Shown here one piece after another: positions 28,338 through 38,271 of a stretch of DNA of 64,000 nucleotides. Position 1 is the stretch's first letter, and the number at the start of each line of letters is the position of its first letter. A program made the position numbers and the translations under genes. Location: positions 1 through 64,000 of the forward strand of contig NC_090143.1 in the NCBI RefSeq assembly GCF_017916325.1, read 5' to 3'. Source of the DNA: Leishmania martiniquensis (lineage: Eukaryota; Euglenozoa; Kinetoplastea; Trypanosomatida; Trypanosomatidae). Under the pieces are notes generated by a model. It made no database searches and was not told where the DNA came from. It saw nothing but the letters and a program-made list of their open reading frames with translations.

Positions 28338-31300
28338 ATGTCTCTCGCTGCGTTTTCACAGTATTCTCTCGCAGCAGTGGTGCGCAACCTGCGCAGCGCC
28401 CCGAGTGGAACAGAAGAGGAGGCGGTGGATAAATTCATAGCGGACACAAAGAATGAAGTGAACGTTGCAGATGCGCGCGTGAAGATGGTGGCAATTCAGA
28501 AGGCGACATATTTTCACATGCTTGGGTACAGTTCACTGTACGCAAACTTCCGCATTGTCGAGATGATGGCAAGCCCCATCTTTCTGCAGAAGCGCGTGGC
28601 CTACCTGGCCGCCTGCCTGACCTTCACAGAGGACACTGACGTCATCCCTCTCATGACGGCTTCTCTGAAGCGGGACTTGAGCAGCAGTAATCAGTTTGAG
28701 GTTGGCCTCGCCTTGTACTGTATTGCATCGATCTGTACCCCTGATATGGCGCAAGATGTCGTCGCGGATGTTGTCAACCTGCTGGGCCACCCTCGTGCGT
28801 ACGTCCGCAAGAAGGCGACGCTGAGCCTCTACCGAGTTTTTTTAAGCTATCCCGAGTCTCTGCGCGTGACATACAGTCGACTGAAGGAGAAGCTCGAAGA
28901 TAGCAACGAAAAGGCCGATACAGACTCTTCGGTGCGTGGCGCTGTGGTATGTGTTCTGTGTGAGTTGGCGCGGCGCAACCCAGCGAACTTCATTGGCCTG
29001 GCTGTCCCATTCTACTCCCTCCTGTCTTCCGTGCACAGCAACTGGACACTAATCAAAATTGTGAAGGTGTTCGGCTACTTTGCGCCACTGGAGCCGCGGC
29101 TTGGGAAGAAGCTTGTGGAGCCCATCACAAACCTCATCAACACAACAGGTGCCAAGTCGGTCCAGTACGAGTGCCTCCTGGCCGTAGCCAACGGCATGAG
29201 CCAAGTGTCGTCACTGAAAAAGCTGGCCATAGAGAAGATTCGTGGCTTTGTCGAGGATGCCGACCCCAACTTGAAGTTCCTCGGACTTGAGGCACTGTCT
29301 CTGTTGGTTACGACATCTGAAAACCGGAAGCTGCTCGCGGACCAGAGGGAGGTGGTGCTGAGGTGCCTGGACGATCCGGACAGCACCATCCGACTCAAGG
29401 CCCTGCATTTGTTGCGAGACCTGACGACACGCAAGACAGTGGTCTCACATATCAATCACATGCTGGACCGCTGTGTGCGCACGCCGCCGGACGAGGAGTG
29501 GTCTAATGCTGTCATCCGCACAATTATCGAAACGGCACAGACGAACGATTACGAGTGGGTTCTGGACTTCGAGTGGTACCTCAGTGTGCTACTCGACCTG
29601 TGCGTGGTGGAGCTGACAGTCTACACATACGGCGCCTTCATGGAGCAGGAGCTTGTGTGTATTTTGTCTCGCGTGAACGGCGTGCGACGCGCAGGCGTGG
29701 AGGAGATGGTGCCGCTTCTGTCACACGTGCGCTTGCTCGGCTGTAACCAGCAGCGTTCCACACAGTGGCGCATCCTCTGCGCCGCGGCCTTCATCTGCGG
29801 CGAGTATCCACATTGGCTCCCAGACATCGCCGAGGCATGCCGGGCTCTTCTCGCCGAGCCCATCACGTTGTTGCCCGCAGAGGTGCAACTGGCGTGTGTC
29901 GTGGCGGTGGGAAAGATCGCCGCATACGTGTACCAGCCGTGCACGCGTCATGTCGAGCTGTGTAACGGCGAAGAGGATTGCCGATCCGCTGATGAGGCAG
30001 AGGCACGTGCCGTCCCGTCGTTGGCGGACCTCATACAGACAGTGTTGCTGCCGGAGGCGGATGCCACGTGTGAGGCACAGGAGGGCGTTGCCGCTGGCAA
30101 CGCTAGAGGTGAGGCGGCACGAGCCCATCGCGGTCTTCGACGCTTTTGTCATAGCGCGTTCCCAAGCGTGTTGGAGCGCGCGCACCTCGTCCAGTATCAA
30201 GTGCTGGAGCATCCAGAGGTGGGACCGAAGCTATACGAAGCAGACCTCCCCCCCGTCGCCGCCGGGGCTCAGGAGGCGATCGAGATGCCAGGGGAAGTAG
30301 ACCTTGATGCCCCGTTCTGCCAGAACGTGGCGGCGCTCTTGTCGCTTAGCGCGAGCGATGAGGACGAGGACGGCAGCGACGACGGTGCGCCCAGCCTTTT
30401 CGGTGACCTTGGCGATGGTGATGGGGGTGATATGGGCGCGAACTTTAGTTTGGAGTACCGCATCGAGCAGCACCGCCGCTCAGAGCAGGCGCGGCGGAAG
30501 GAGATGGCCGCCTACTACCTGCGTGACTCGGCAGATGCAAGCAAGGCCGCCTCAGAGGACTTCGGCACTTCCCCGTCGCTGCTCCATGGGGCGCATCAGA
30601 CTGGCTGCGATGGCAGACTTGGCGCCTATGCCAGTGCGACTCCTCGGCACTGGCGACACGCGCGTTCTCGTCGCTCACAGAAGGTCTTCAGCATCAACCG
30701 CCAGCTTTCAAAGCCGGCCGACTACGAAGATAAGAAAGGGACGCAGCTGCGCCGGTCAAACTCGCCCGAGGAAGATGAGGCAACGCGCAAGCTGCGCGGG
30801 ATAGACGTCACTCGGGCACTCCGCGCCGACGAACGCCTGCCGGAGACACTGTCCTATACCCAGCTCCTTCAGCGGCAGCAGCACAAGGACATGGGCGGCG
30901 CTCATTTACGCGACGATGCGATGACGGCGCTTCAGGCCTCTGAGCCAGCCCCAGTAACTCTCTACGACCAGCGTCCACTGCAACTGTACATGACGGTGCA
31001 AGGCTGCAAGGTGCGCAAGGACGGCTTCCACCTCTGTTGTGCCGTAGAGTGCGTTAACACCACAAGCGCCAGCGTTGTTCGCCACGTGCGTCTGGTGGCC
31101 GTGCCGACGGCCGCATTGGGCGCAGGGAATGTTGCTCTGCGGCTCAAGACAGTGGACTCCGAGGTCACAGAGGACGCGAATGGTGGTACTTCCGTGACAG
31201 TGGCTGAGAAGTTGAAGGGGTCGACGACGGTGCGGGTGCCGATAGCTTTGCGACTGAGTCAGCTGCCCCCGTCTTTTGCAGGCGCGCCCTTGTCACTAAA

Positions 31301-31742
31301 CCTTACGTGGACGGCGGAGCACAAACATCACCAGGCGGCATTGACGCTCAAGTTGGAGTACGTGTACTTCACAAAGCCCGTGCTGCCGAGCTCCGTGCTC
31401 ACTTCTCACGAGTACCTTGAGGACATTGTTGGCAAAGCCCTCGCGTCAGCCCCTATCGCCGCTGCGTTTTTGCCCTGCAGCAAGATGGCAATCATGAGTG
31501 GGGTTATGGCCGCCATTCCGCAACTGCGCCTATCCCCAATCGACGTGTTCAAGGACGCGCTCTCCATGTATGGCCTCTTGCACGGCCGCAAGTCGCAGCT
31601 GGCACACACGCATGTGGCGGTTCTGCTGCAGGAGCAGGAGGTGGACGGCTCGAAAGGGCTTCTTGTGACAGTGCGGTGTCACTACCCTGTCCTGAGCGAG
31701 GCTCTCATTGGCAAGCTGGCTGAGCTGGTGTGTGTGCGCTAA
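28338..31742 (+). CDS. AP3D: AP-3 complex delta-adaptin
   Basis: 1,134 residues. The N-terminal trunk is an adaptin HEAT solenoid. Stretches such as SLAAVVRNLRSAP, TYFHMLGYSSLYANF, LQKRVAYLAACLTF, KRDLSSSNQFEVGLAL, YPESLRVTYSRLKEKLED, LCELARRNPANF, WTLIKIVKVFGYFAPLEPRLGKKL and PITNLINTT line up with metazoan AP3D1 rather than alpha or gamma adaptins. An acidic Asp/Glu hinge lies near 670-690 and a basic linker near 770-800. The C-terminal part from about 870 has ear-like strands. AP-3 sorts cargo to lysosome-related organelles (acidocalcisomes in trypanosomatids). The start is kept at 28338 because the conserved N-terminal helix begins there. Confidence 0.93.
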   Translation: MSLAAFSQYSLAAVVRNLRSAPSGTEEEAVDKFIADTKNEVNVADARVKMVAIQKATYFHMLGYSSLYANFRIVEMMASPIFLQKRVAYLAACLTFTEDTDVIPLMTASLKRDLSSSNQFEVGLALYCIASICTPDMAQDVVADVVNLLGHPRAYVRKKATLSLYRVFLSYPESLRVTYSRLKEKLEDSNEKADTDSSVRGAVVCVLCELARRNPANFIGLAVPFYSLLSSVHSNWTLIKIVKVFGYFAPLEPRLGKKLVEPITNLINTTGAKSVQYECLLAVANGMSQVSSLKKLAIEKIRGFVEDADPNLKFLGLEALSLLVTTSENRKLLADQREVVLRCLDDPDSTIRLKALHLLRDLTTRKTVVSHINHMLDRCVRTPPDEEWSNAVIRTIIETAQTNDYEWVLDFEWYLSVLLDLCVVELTVYTYGAFMEQELVCILSRVNGVRRAGVEEMVPLLSHVRLLGCNQQRSTQWRILCAAAFICGEYPHWLPDIAEACRALLAEPITLLPAEVQLACVVAVGKIAAYVYQPCTRHVELCNGEEDCRSADEAEARAVPSLADLIQTVLLPEADATCEAQEGVAAGNARGEAARAHRGLRRFCHSAFPSVLERAHLVQYQVLEHPEVGPKLYEADLPPVAAGAQEAIEMPGEVDLDAPFCQNVAALLSLSASDEDEDGSDDGAPSLFGDLGDGDGGDMGANFSLEYRIEQHRRSEQARRKEMAAYYLRDSADASKAASEDFGTSPSLLHGAHQTGCDGRLGAYASATPRHWRHARSRRSQKVFSINRQLSKPADYEDKKGTQLRRSNSPEEDEATRKLRGIDVTRALRADERLPETLSYTQLLQRQQHKDMGGAHLRDDAMTALQASEPAPVTLYDQRPLQLYMTVQGCKVRKDGFHLCCAVECVNTTSASVVRHVRLVAVPTAALGAGNVALRLKTVDSEVTEDANGGTSVTVAEKLKGSTTVRVPIALRLSQLPPSFAGAPLSLNLTWTAEHKHHQAALTLKLEYVYFTKPVLPSSVLTSHEYLEDIVGKALASAPIAAAFLPCSKMAIMSGVMAAIPQLRLSPIDVFKDALSMYGLLHGRKSQLAHTHVAVLLQEQEVDGSKGLLVTVRCHYPVLSEALIGKLAELVCVR

Positions 31743-33404
31743 TAATCGCCGCTGCTGAATGTCGAAACGTCAGAGAATGGGGCTTGGGGAATGCTTGCGC
31801 ATGAGATTTCTGTTGTCGCTGTATGTGCGTTGAACGGCGCTTCTGGCCTGTCTGTCGAGGGTGCGACCATTATGAAGGAGCGCGCGCGCTGTCCCTCTCT
31901 TTCTGCGTGTGTGTGTGTGTGTGTGCGTGCGTATCTGTGCAAAATTACGTGCGTCGCATTCCTTTTCTGCTCACTGGCCATTGCTTTCAAGTCCGTCACT
32001 CTTGCATACGTGTCGACTCCTTGCGGTGCTAGAGCCTTCCTCAACGGTACATGCCCCTCCTCCCCTCCACACACACACACACACGAACGGAATCAGCCCT
32101 ACCCACCGGCCGCTGCTGCTGCGTCCGAAAAAAATGGATGATGTGACAATAGGGTGCTTCGAACAGTGTGCGCTTGCGCGATCTATCCGGCGCTTCTCTT
32201 AAAAGACAAGGGACCGGAGCTACCCATGGTGGTTGTGCTAGCCAAGTTGCGAGTGGTGACTCGATTCACTGCACCCTGTGTTGTGCCTTCAGTATCCCCC
32301 TGTACAGAGAAACAGACATATATACCGGCTGCAGCGGTAGGGTGTCTGCCCCCTTTTTCCTGCGCCGAGAAAAGAATGCGCGTCTATGTCTCTCTGGGCA
32401 TATTTTCATAGGCTCACTCGCACCATTCAATACGTCACGTCCTCCACGCCCCCGCCTCCCTCACCTTTCCCTTCGCTTCGTTGTTTCTTCGCCATTTCGT
32501 ACGGCGCTTCTTTGGCCTCCCTCGCCATTTACATCCCTCCGCGCCGTCTCTCCCATCCACCCTGCTTTGCCACTGCATATTCTGCGGGGTAGCTGTGCCT
32601 CTATGGCGAGTGCTTCATATCCTCTGCCTCTCTTTCCCTACGCCCCCCTCCCCGAGCGTGGCGACCGTCTTGCCACCGCCCACGGATGTGTCCGGCATGC
32701 TGTGCAAACATTTGCTTTCATCATCACTTCTCCCTCCCCTCCGTCTCGGTCCGCCTTACACGTCGCACGTTGCTGGCGGCAGTCGTGGAGCAGCGCATTC
32801 GAAGACAGGCGTCTCCGTGACGGCGCGCACGCCGGCACAACAAGGTGGCCACTGTGAACTGCCCTCCTCCCTCTCCTTGGCTGCTGGTAGAGTGGCAGAT
32901 CTGCAGGAACCTGCGTGAGGAGACGCACCGCGTCTTTCTTTGCTTTTGCTTTTCCTTTGTGGGCTTTTCGAGCACTTCTGTCGACGGTGTCACTCACCAG
33001 TAGCCCTGCGCAGGCTGTCGCGTTGCTCAGCTTTTCCTGCGGAGATTTCGTGTGGCCGTCAGAGACGCTTCCTCGCCGACGCCCCCCTCCTCTTTTCCCT
33101 TCTCCACTGATAATCGCCTCTTGTATTTTCTGGCTCGTGTGCCTGTCTGCGAGTTCAGATCGTCCGCAGCCCCGCCGCTTTCTCTCTCTCCCTCTCTCTT
33201 TCATCTCAACATCTCTTCTGCTTCGAGTCTCTTTCCCCTCCGTCCCTCACCCCTCCTCCTCCTCCCCTTCTCCTCTCACAACGCTCTCTCCGCTGCTTTC
33301 GCACGCGTATATGTGAGCGTATAGTCTTGCGGAGCGATTTGACTGTGCGTTCTTCAAGTGGCCTTCTTTGCCTGGCTGATATTTGCAGAAGACACACGTC
33401 TTGG
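31743..33404 (+). other. Intergenic spacer with microsatellites and a strong pyrimidine tract
   Basis: 1.66 kb without a supported gene. It has a GT tract (31907-31924), a CA tract (32068-32084) and several C/T-rich blocks. The block at about 33176-33300 ends at the first AG at 33316-33317, a good candidate acceptor giving a 5' UTR of about 88 bases for the phosphatase. Confidence 0.5.
33176..33317 (+). promoter_or_regulatory. Predicted pyrimidine tract and spliced-leader acceptor for the phosphatase
   Basis: About 120 bases of C/T with few purines are followed by AG at 33316-33317. It supports the downstream ATG at 33405 as start and not the TTG at 33327. Confidence 0.45.
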
Positions 33405-35063
33405 ATGCGAAGCTCTGGTGGCGGCGGCGGTGCTGCCGGTGTGAGTGTGTGCGAGACAACCTCGCCGCGCTCAACGCCACAGCGGACACCAAACTCGTTG
33501 CATGGGAGGCTGAGCCTCGGTGAGTTGCCTGCCCACACTACCAGTGATGGCGACGGTGCTGGCGCAAATCGAAGCCTCAGCGCCTCCCTCTCACCATCGC
33601 CTGCCGTGCGCCTCTCCAGTTATGCGGATGAGGGCGCTCCTAGGCCCATGGGGCAGACAAAGAAGAAAAAGAGGCCTCAAAATGCCCTTTTTATGCTTGC
33701 GAGCGCCATGGGTGGCGGAGCGTCCACAGGGGTTGCCAGCTCGCAAGTGGTGGACCTGCGAGCATTGGACCCATCACCGTGCCCTTCGCGTGCTTCTCGC
33801 TCACCTCTGCGGTCTTGCCCTGGGCAGCAGCGATGCTCGCTGTACGAGGACGTGCCGGCGACACAGATTCTCAACTTCTTGTACCTTGGAAGCGTGAAGG
33901 ATGCGCAGGATGCTGCCTTCTTGGCGAAGCATCAAATTCGATATATCATCAACGTCTCGCAAGAGGAGTACTGGTCTGTCGATAAGAAGGTGCAGATCTT
34001 TACCTTCAAGGTCGACGACTCGGCCACGGCCGACATCGCGGCTCTCTTTCAACCCACGCGCGATCTCATCAACAGCGTTCGCGCTCGGTACTACCGCTAC
34101 GCACGAGGCGAAGGCTCTACCCGGCCGGCGGTGCTGGTACACTGCCAAAAAGGTCGCAGCCGCTCTGTGACGATTGTGTTGGCGTACCTTATCTACACGA
34201 ACGGCTGGTCTGTTGCTGAGGCGATGAGGTATGTCGGTACGCGTCGGCCTTGCGCGGAGCCCAATATAGGCTTCATGGAGGAGCTGCGGAAGCTTCAGGA
34301 AAGTCTCTCTTCCGAAGAGCGAACGAGGCGATACAGCGAGCTGTGCTGGTTCATGCGCAACCTGAACGCGGAAACGGCGCAGTCGCATGTATTGGAGCTT
34401 TTTGAGAAGCGTATCGGTATGGTGCGACATGTCGTTACGTACGTCGTGGCTGGTGGTGGAACCGGTAGCGTAAGCAGCAGAGGCGCCACCGACCACGGCG
34501 ATGATGGCCGCCGACTCACCGCACAAAATGACGCGCGACCCTACGCGTCCTTATCAGCGGCTCCGTCCACGGCCGACATCGACGCCGCAAAGACTGAGGT
34601 GCCGTCGGATCCCGGGGTAGCACTGGGAAATCGAAACGACGGTGATGACGAGCAGCGTACCGCCACACACAGCAGCACTCCCGCGTACCTGGACGTCGGC
34701 GCCGCCGCGAACCAGCTCTGTCATCCCAGCACAGAAAAGACGATGCTGTGTTTCGTCTTCTTCACCTGCCGCGAGGATGTACTTCACGGTATCAAGTCTG
34801 GGCAGTTTACGCAGCTGCTTCGTCAGCTTCACCCGGCGGCAGGCAAACAGATAAAGTACGCCACTGGGCCGAAGCTGAAGAAGATTATGATGGAGCATCA
34901 AAGTATATCGAGCAGCTTTGCGCACGACATGGCCGGGTTCAGCAACCGCGTCACTTCTTCAACGGATGTTGAGCCGGCAGCGACGAGCGTCAGCGGTGCG
35001 CTGGAAAAACAGGGGGCTGAAGCCGCTATGAGCAAGGTGGTGGAGGAGACACTGCATGTGTGA
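33405..35063 (+). CDS. Dual-specificity protein phosphatase
   Basis: 552 residues from the first in-frame ATG at 33405. The DSP domain spans about 150-320. It starts with ILNFLYLGSVKDAQD, has IRYIINVSQE, an acidic VDDSATADI segment near 203 that would hold the general acid Asp, and the active-site loop VHCQKGRSRSVTIVLAY with Cys 247, then a long helix ending EELRKLQESL. This is the classic small DSP arrangement (HCxxGxSRS). The N-terminus is Ser/Gly-rich; the C-terminal 230 residues are unrecognised, with a possible second globular segment near 450-520 (MLCFVFFTCREDVLHGI). Substrate unknown; MAPK-type or pseudokinase partners cannot be inferred. Confidence 0.92.
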   Translation: MRSSGGGGGAAGVSVCETTSPRSTPQRTPNSLHGRLSLGELPAHTTSDGDGAGANRSLSASLSPSPAVRLSSYADEGAPRPMGQTKKKKRPQNALFMLASAMGGGASTGVASSQVVDLRALDPSPCPSRASRSPLRSCPGQQRCSLYEDVPATQILNFLYLGSVKDAQDAAFLAKHQIRYIINVSQEEYWSVDKKVQIFTFKVDDSATADIAALFQPTRDLINSVRARYYRYARGEGSTRPAVLVHCQKGRSRSVTIVLAYLIYTNGWSVAEAMRYVGTRRPCAEPNIGFMEELRKLQESLSSEERTRRYSELCWFMRNLNAETAQSHVLELFEKRIGMVRHVVTYVVAGGGTGSVSSRGATDHGDDGRRLTAQNDARPYASLSAAPSTADIDAAKTEVPSDPGVALGNRNDGDDEQRTATHSSTPAYLDVGAAANQLCHPSTEKTMLCFVFFTCREDVLHGIKSGQFTQLLRQLHPAAGKQIKYATGPKLKKIMMEHQSISSSFAHDMAGFSNRVTSSTDVEPAATSVSGALEKQGAEAAMSKVVEETLHV

Positions 35064-36015
35064 GCGTCTCCTACTCACTCATTGTAAAGGCCAACACCGT
35101 ATACCTTAGGTTTTTATTTCTCGCCTCGCTTCTTCCTGTGACTAATACAAAAGGCGAACTCACCAATACGAGCGCACACAGACTCCCTCGCCCCAGGCTG
35201 CCACCCGCGACAGCGGCTCTCTCGCTCGCAAAATGCGCGCGTACGCTTTTTTTTTCCGTGGTCTCTCTCCCTGTCTCTGCGGGTGTGGGTCGGCAGGTGT
35301 GTGTGTGTGTGTGTGCGCGCACGTGTGCGTGAATAGGTGTATACCGGCATCTCTGCATGTGCGCGTCTTTCACAAAGGCGGCGAGTTCTTTGCTTGCCAC
35401 TAAACAACAAGACGGGCGACAGCTGAGGAGGCGCTGGTGCAGTCACTCCGATGGCGCCTCGGATTGCGACGGCTCTCGCTCTTCTCATTTTCGTTCTAGC
35501 AGCGATGATCGCACCAGCGAAGCGCGAGGTGGACGCGAGGGGGTGAAATAGAGGCCATGGCAGAAGGATGCGATATGGAAGCGTTGGGTCACCCTTTCCT
35601 CACGCTCTGCAGCCTCGCACGCTGCCAAGCGCATGCGTCTTGCGACGGTACTCCGTCCACTGAGTTCCGGGGTCGCCGTGCTCGGGGGAGGGGGGCGCTC
35701 TGCTTGTCTGACTCTTCCCACTGTACTCGCTGCCCTTCTCCATGCGATGCCGTTTCCTCCGCTGCTGTGCTTTTCATCTCGTTTTCTTTATTCACTGCTT
35801 CCGCTACTGGAGCCTTCATGCGAGTGAGCAACTGAACCCCTCCTGCGATGTGATCAATGAATTCGTCTTCTTCATTATGCTCCGAACGAAGTGCTAGCCT
35901 TCCATCTTTCTCTTGCTCGACCCAGGCGAAGGTGCTTGTGACCTGAGCAGATGCTCGCACACGCGACTCCAGACGCAAGCACCACAACATACTCTCTGCA
36001 GCCACATCAGTGGAG
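35064..36015 (+). other. Intergenic spacer with GT microsatellite
   Basis: Contains a GT tract (35298-35314), a run of T at about 35249-35257, and C/T-rich blocks at about 35700-35800 and 35860-35925 that could support trans-splicing of the next gene. No gene supported. Confidence 0.4.
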
Positions 36016-38271
36016 ATGGCATCACCGCAGTACTCCACTCCGTATTCAGCGCTGAGCTTTCCTACCTTCACTCCGCTCTCTGTAGCCCCGCTCAAACACG
36101 ATGAATCGCCGATGGGTGCGGAACTCTCTTCACTCTGCGCTGTTGTGAGGGCAGACGTGGCTCATCAGCGTGCAGTCCACAGGTCCGTGCCCGAGCTGCC
36201 ACACATGCCATCTGCGGCGTCCAATAAGCGGGCTGCGTGCCCCAAGGCAAGCGTAGGTACCACCGCACGAGTGCAGCCCAGTGAGTTGTTCTTTGCTGCA
36301 CCCCATCTCACTCGTGCCAACGCCCCGCTCTACGCCCCACCTGGAGCAGTGAAGGTGGCGTCAGTGATCCAGCGCGATGTGGCGCTGCCTTTGCCCACCG
36401 CGCCACCGCACTACAGCGACATTGCTGGCGTCCGCGATCTCTCAGCGCCCCTGACACGCCAGTCCATCTCTCACCCGAACGACCGGGAGGTGTGGGTGGA
36501 TGGAACTGCGGTAGACGTCCAGTCGGACGTGGTGTCGGTGAGGCAGGCGGCACCGAACCTGTGTGCGTTTCAGCAGGAATGCCACTCCCTCCTGGCGCTG
36601 CTGAACGCATCCTCTCTTCCGCGGCGGGCGGCACCGTCGCCAGGCAACCCCGCCGTCCCTTCGAATACACCGCTTTTACCAGCCGCAGGCGCTGAGGCAA
36701 CGAGCACCGTGGAGGCTGCCGCTCGACCGGAAAGTCAGCTGATCACCATACCATCAACTCACACACCAGCGTTGACCTTATCTTTCGCTGGAGCGTCAAC
36801 TTCATCGCCGTCTTTGGCCTCAGAGATGGCGGGAGTGAATGCCGATACGGTGGGCACTACACACTCAACAACTTATACACAGCTGGTTAAGGAAATGGAT
36901 GACCTTTCCAACTTCTTGAAGGAAGAGGAAGAGCTTCGGGGGCGACAGCGTGCGGCGCCTCGGCAACCTAGCGAGACGGGACTCACGCCAGCGCAAGGGA
37001 GTGGCGTAGGCGCTACTGCAACAGCGACAGCGGTTTCTTCTGCGAGGGCGACGAGCTCACCTATGAATACCCCCGAGAAGCAACGCCGACCGAGGGCTGA
37101 CACGCACCTACGCGGCCCCTCGCGGCAGCCTTCACGGTCCCCTCTTGCGTCGAGTACGGCTAGGGTGGCGCACGCTCCCACTGGCCCGTTCTGGGCGGCT
37201 CAGCTACTGAAGTGGATTATCTTCCTTGTAGAGCAGCGGCAGAGTGCGCTGCAGCGCATTCAGGCGTTTGAGGACACACGCGCGCCCGGCCGGCGCGGGG
37301 CCTGCCGCGGCGCTGCCACAGACGAGTCGGCCGCCAACCTACCACCCTCGGCGATCCGAGTGGCCGATGGGCTACTACGACTACTGCACGCACTTGACCC
37401 GGCGACCAGTGACGTGGACACGTGGACTCGTACTCAACAACGTCACATGTGCACGCGGGTGGCAAACCTGCTGGCCGAAATGACAGCAGCAGAGGAATCA
37501 GTGATGGCAGATCTGCTGAACGATGCAGCGGCGGGAGCTACATTGGAGCGCGAAGGCACCGTCAGAGAGCCGCCAGCCACTGCGACAGCAGCATCTCCGC
37601 CGGAGAAGGCCGTTTCAGAGGCGTGCCGGCAGGATATGATCAACACCATTGCGCTACTCGAGCACATGTCGCAAGAGAACAAAGCATTGAAGCTGCGTGT
37701 AGAGCAAACGGAGCAGCAAGCTGCCAAGCTCAGCGATGGCATGGAGCGCGAAAGGGCCGAGAAGAAGGAGCTGGGGCAGTATTTTGATAGACTCGCCGCT
37801 GAGAACAGCAGACTGACGGTAGAGCTGAGTGAGATGGAAGCGAAGTGGCAGCAAGCCGAGACACTGGCCAAACGGATGTCGCAGGAGGAAGTATTGCGAA
37901 ATCAATTAGAGCGCCAAACTCTTCACTTGCGCGATGTGCGCGCCGAACTAGACGATGTGAAGGATGAGAGCGACACGCTTCGGAGCACTGTTCTCCTGCT
38001 GCGAGAGGCGCTGGTGCGGCACCGTGCCGTCATTGACCTACTCACGCGCCGCCGACGTGAACGAGAGCGCGCGGCCGCGGCGACAGCAAGGCGATCCGTT
38101 AGTTGCCGTTCTCTCAGTTCAAGACAAGGTAGCCCTCCTTTGCAGCTTATCGATGAAATCCTCTCCGGTGTCTGCGACCCGCCGCCGTCCTCCTCATCAG
38201 CGTCATTGGAGGGAAAGCACTTATGCAATGATGACGCCCGTGTGGACTCCGTTAGTCGTTCTCCTCAGTGA
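36016..38271 (+). CDS. Coiled-coil hypothetical protein
   Basis: 751 residues from the first in-frame ATG at 36016. The N-terminal 350 residues are low-complexity, rich in Ala, Pro, Ser and Thr. A short acidic amphipathic helix (LVKEMDDLSNFLKEEEELRGR) lies near 295. A conserved-looking segment near 395-415 (FWAAQLLKWIIFLVEQRQSALQRI) precedes a long coiled coil at about 540-690 (from MINTIALLEHMSQENKALKLRVEQ to LLREALVRHRAVIDLLTRRRRERE). The tail is basic then Ser-rich. No catalytic domain. The build suggests a scaffold or cytoskeletal/basal-body component; this is inference from architecture only. Confidence 0.8.
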   Translation: MASPQYSTPYSALSFPTFTPLSVAPLKHDESPMGAELSSLCAVVRADVAHQRAVHRSVPELPHMPSAASNKRAACPKASVGTTARVQPSELFFAAPHLTRANAPLYAPPGAVKVASVIQRDVALPLPTAPPHYSDIAGVRDLSAPLTRQSISHPNDREVWVDGTAVDVQSDVVSVRQAAPNLCAFQQECHSLLALLNASSLPRRAAPSPGNPAVPSNTPLLPAAGAEATSTVEAAARPESQLITIPSTHTPALTLSFAGASTSSPSLASEMAGVNADTVGTTHSTTYTQLVKEMDDLSNFLKEEEELRGRQRAAPRQPSETGLTPAQGSGVGATATATAVSSARATSSPMNTPEKQRRPRADTHLRGPSRQPSRSPLASSTARVAHAPTGPFWAAQLLKWIIFLVEQRQSALQRIQAFEDTRAPGRRGACRGAATDESAANLPPSAIRVADGLLRLLHALDPATSDVDTWTRTQQRHMCTRVANLLAEMTAAEESVMADLLNDAAAGATLEREGTVREPPATATAASPPEKAVSEACRQDMINTIALLEHMSQENKALKLRVEQTEQQAAKLSDGMERERAEKKELGQYFDRLAAENSRLTVELSEMEAKWQQAETLAKRMSQEEVLRNQLERQTLHLRDVRAELDDVKDESDTLRSTVLLLREALVRHRAVIDLLTRRRRERERAAAATARRSVSCRSLSSRQGSPPLQLIDEILSGVCDPPPSSSSASLEGKHLCNDDARVDSVSRSPQ

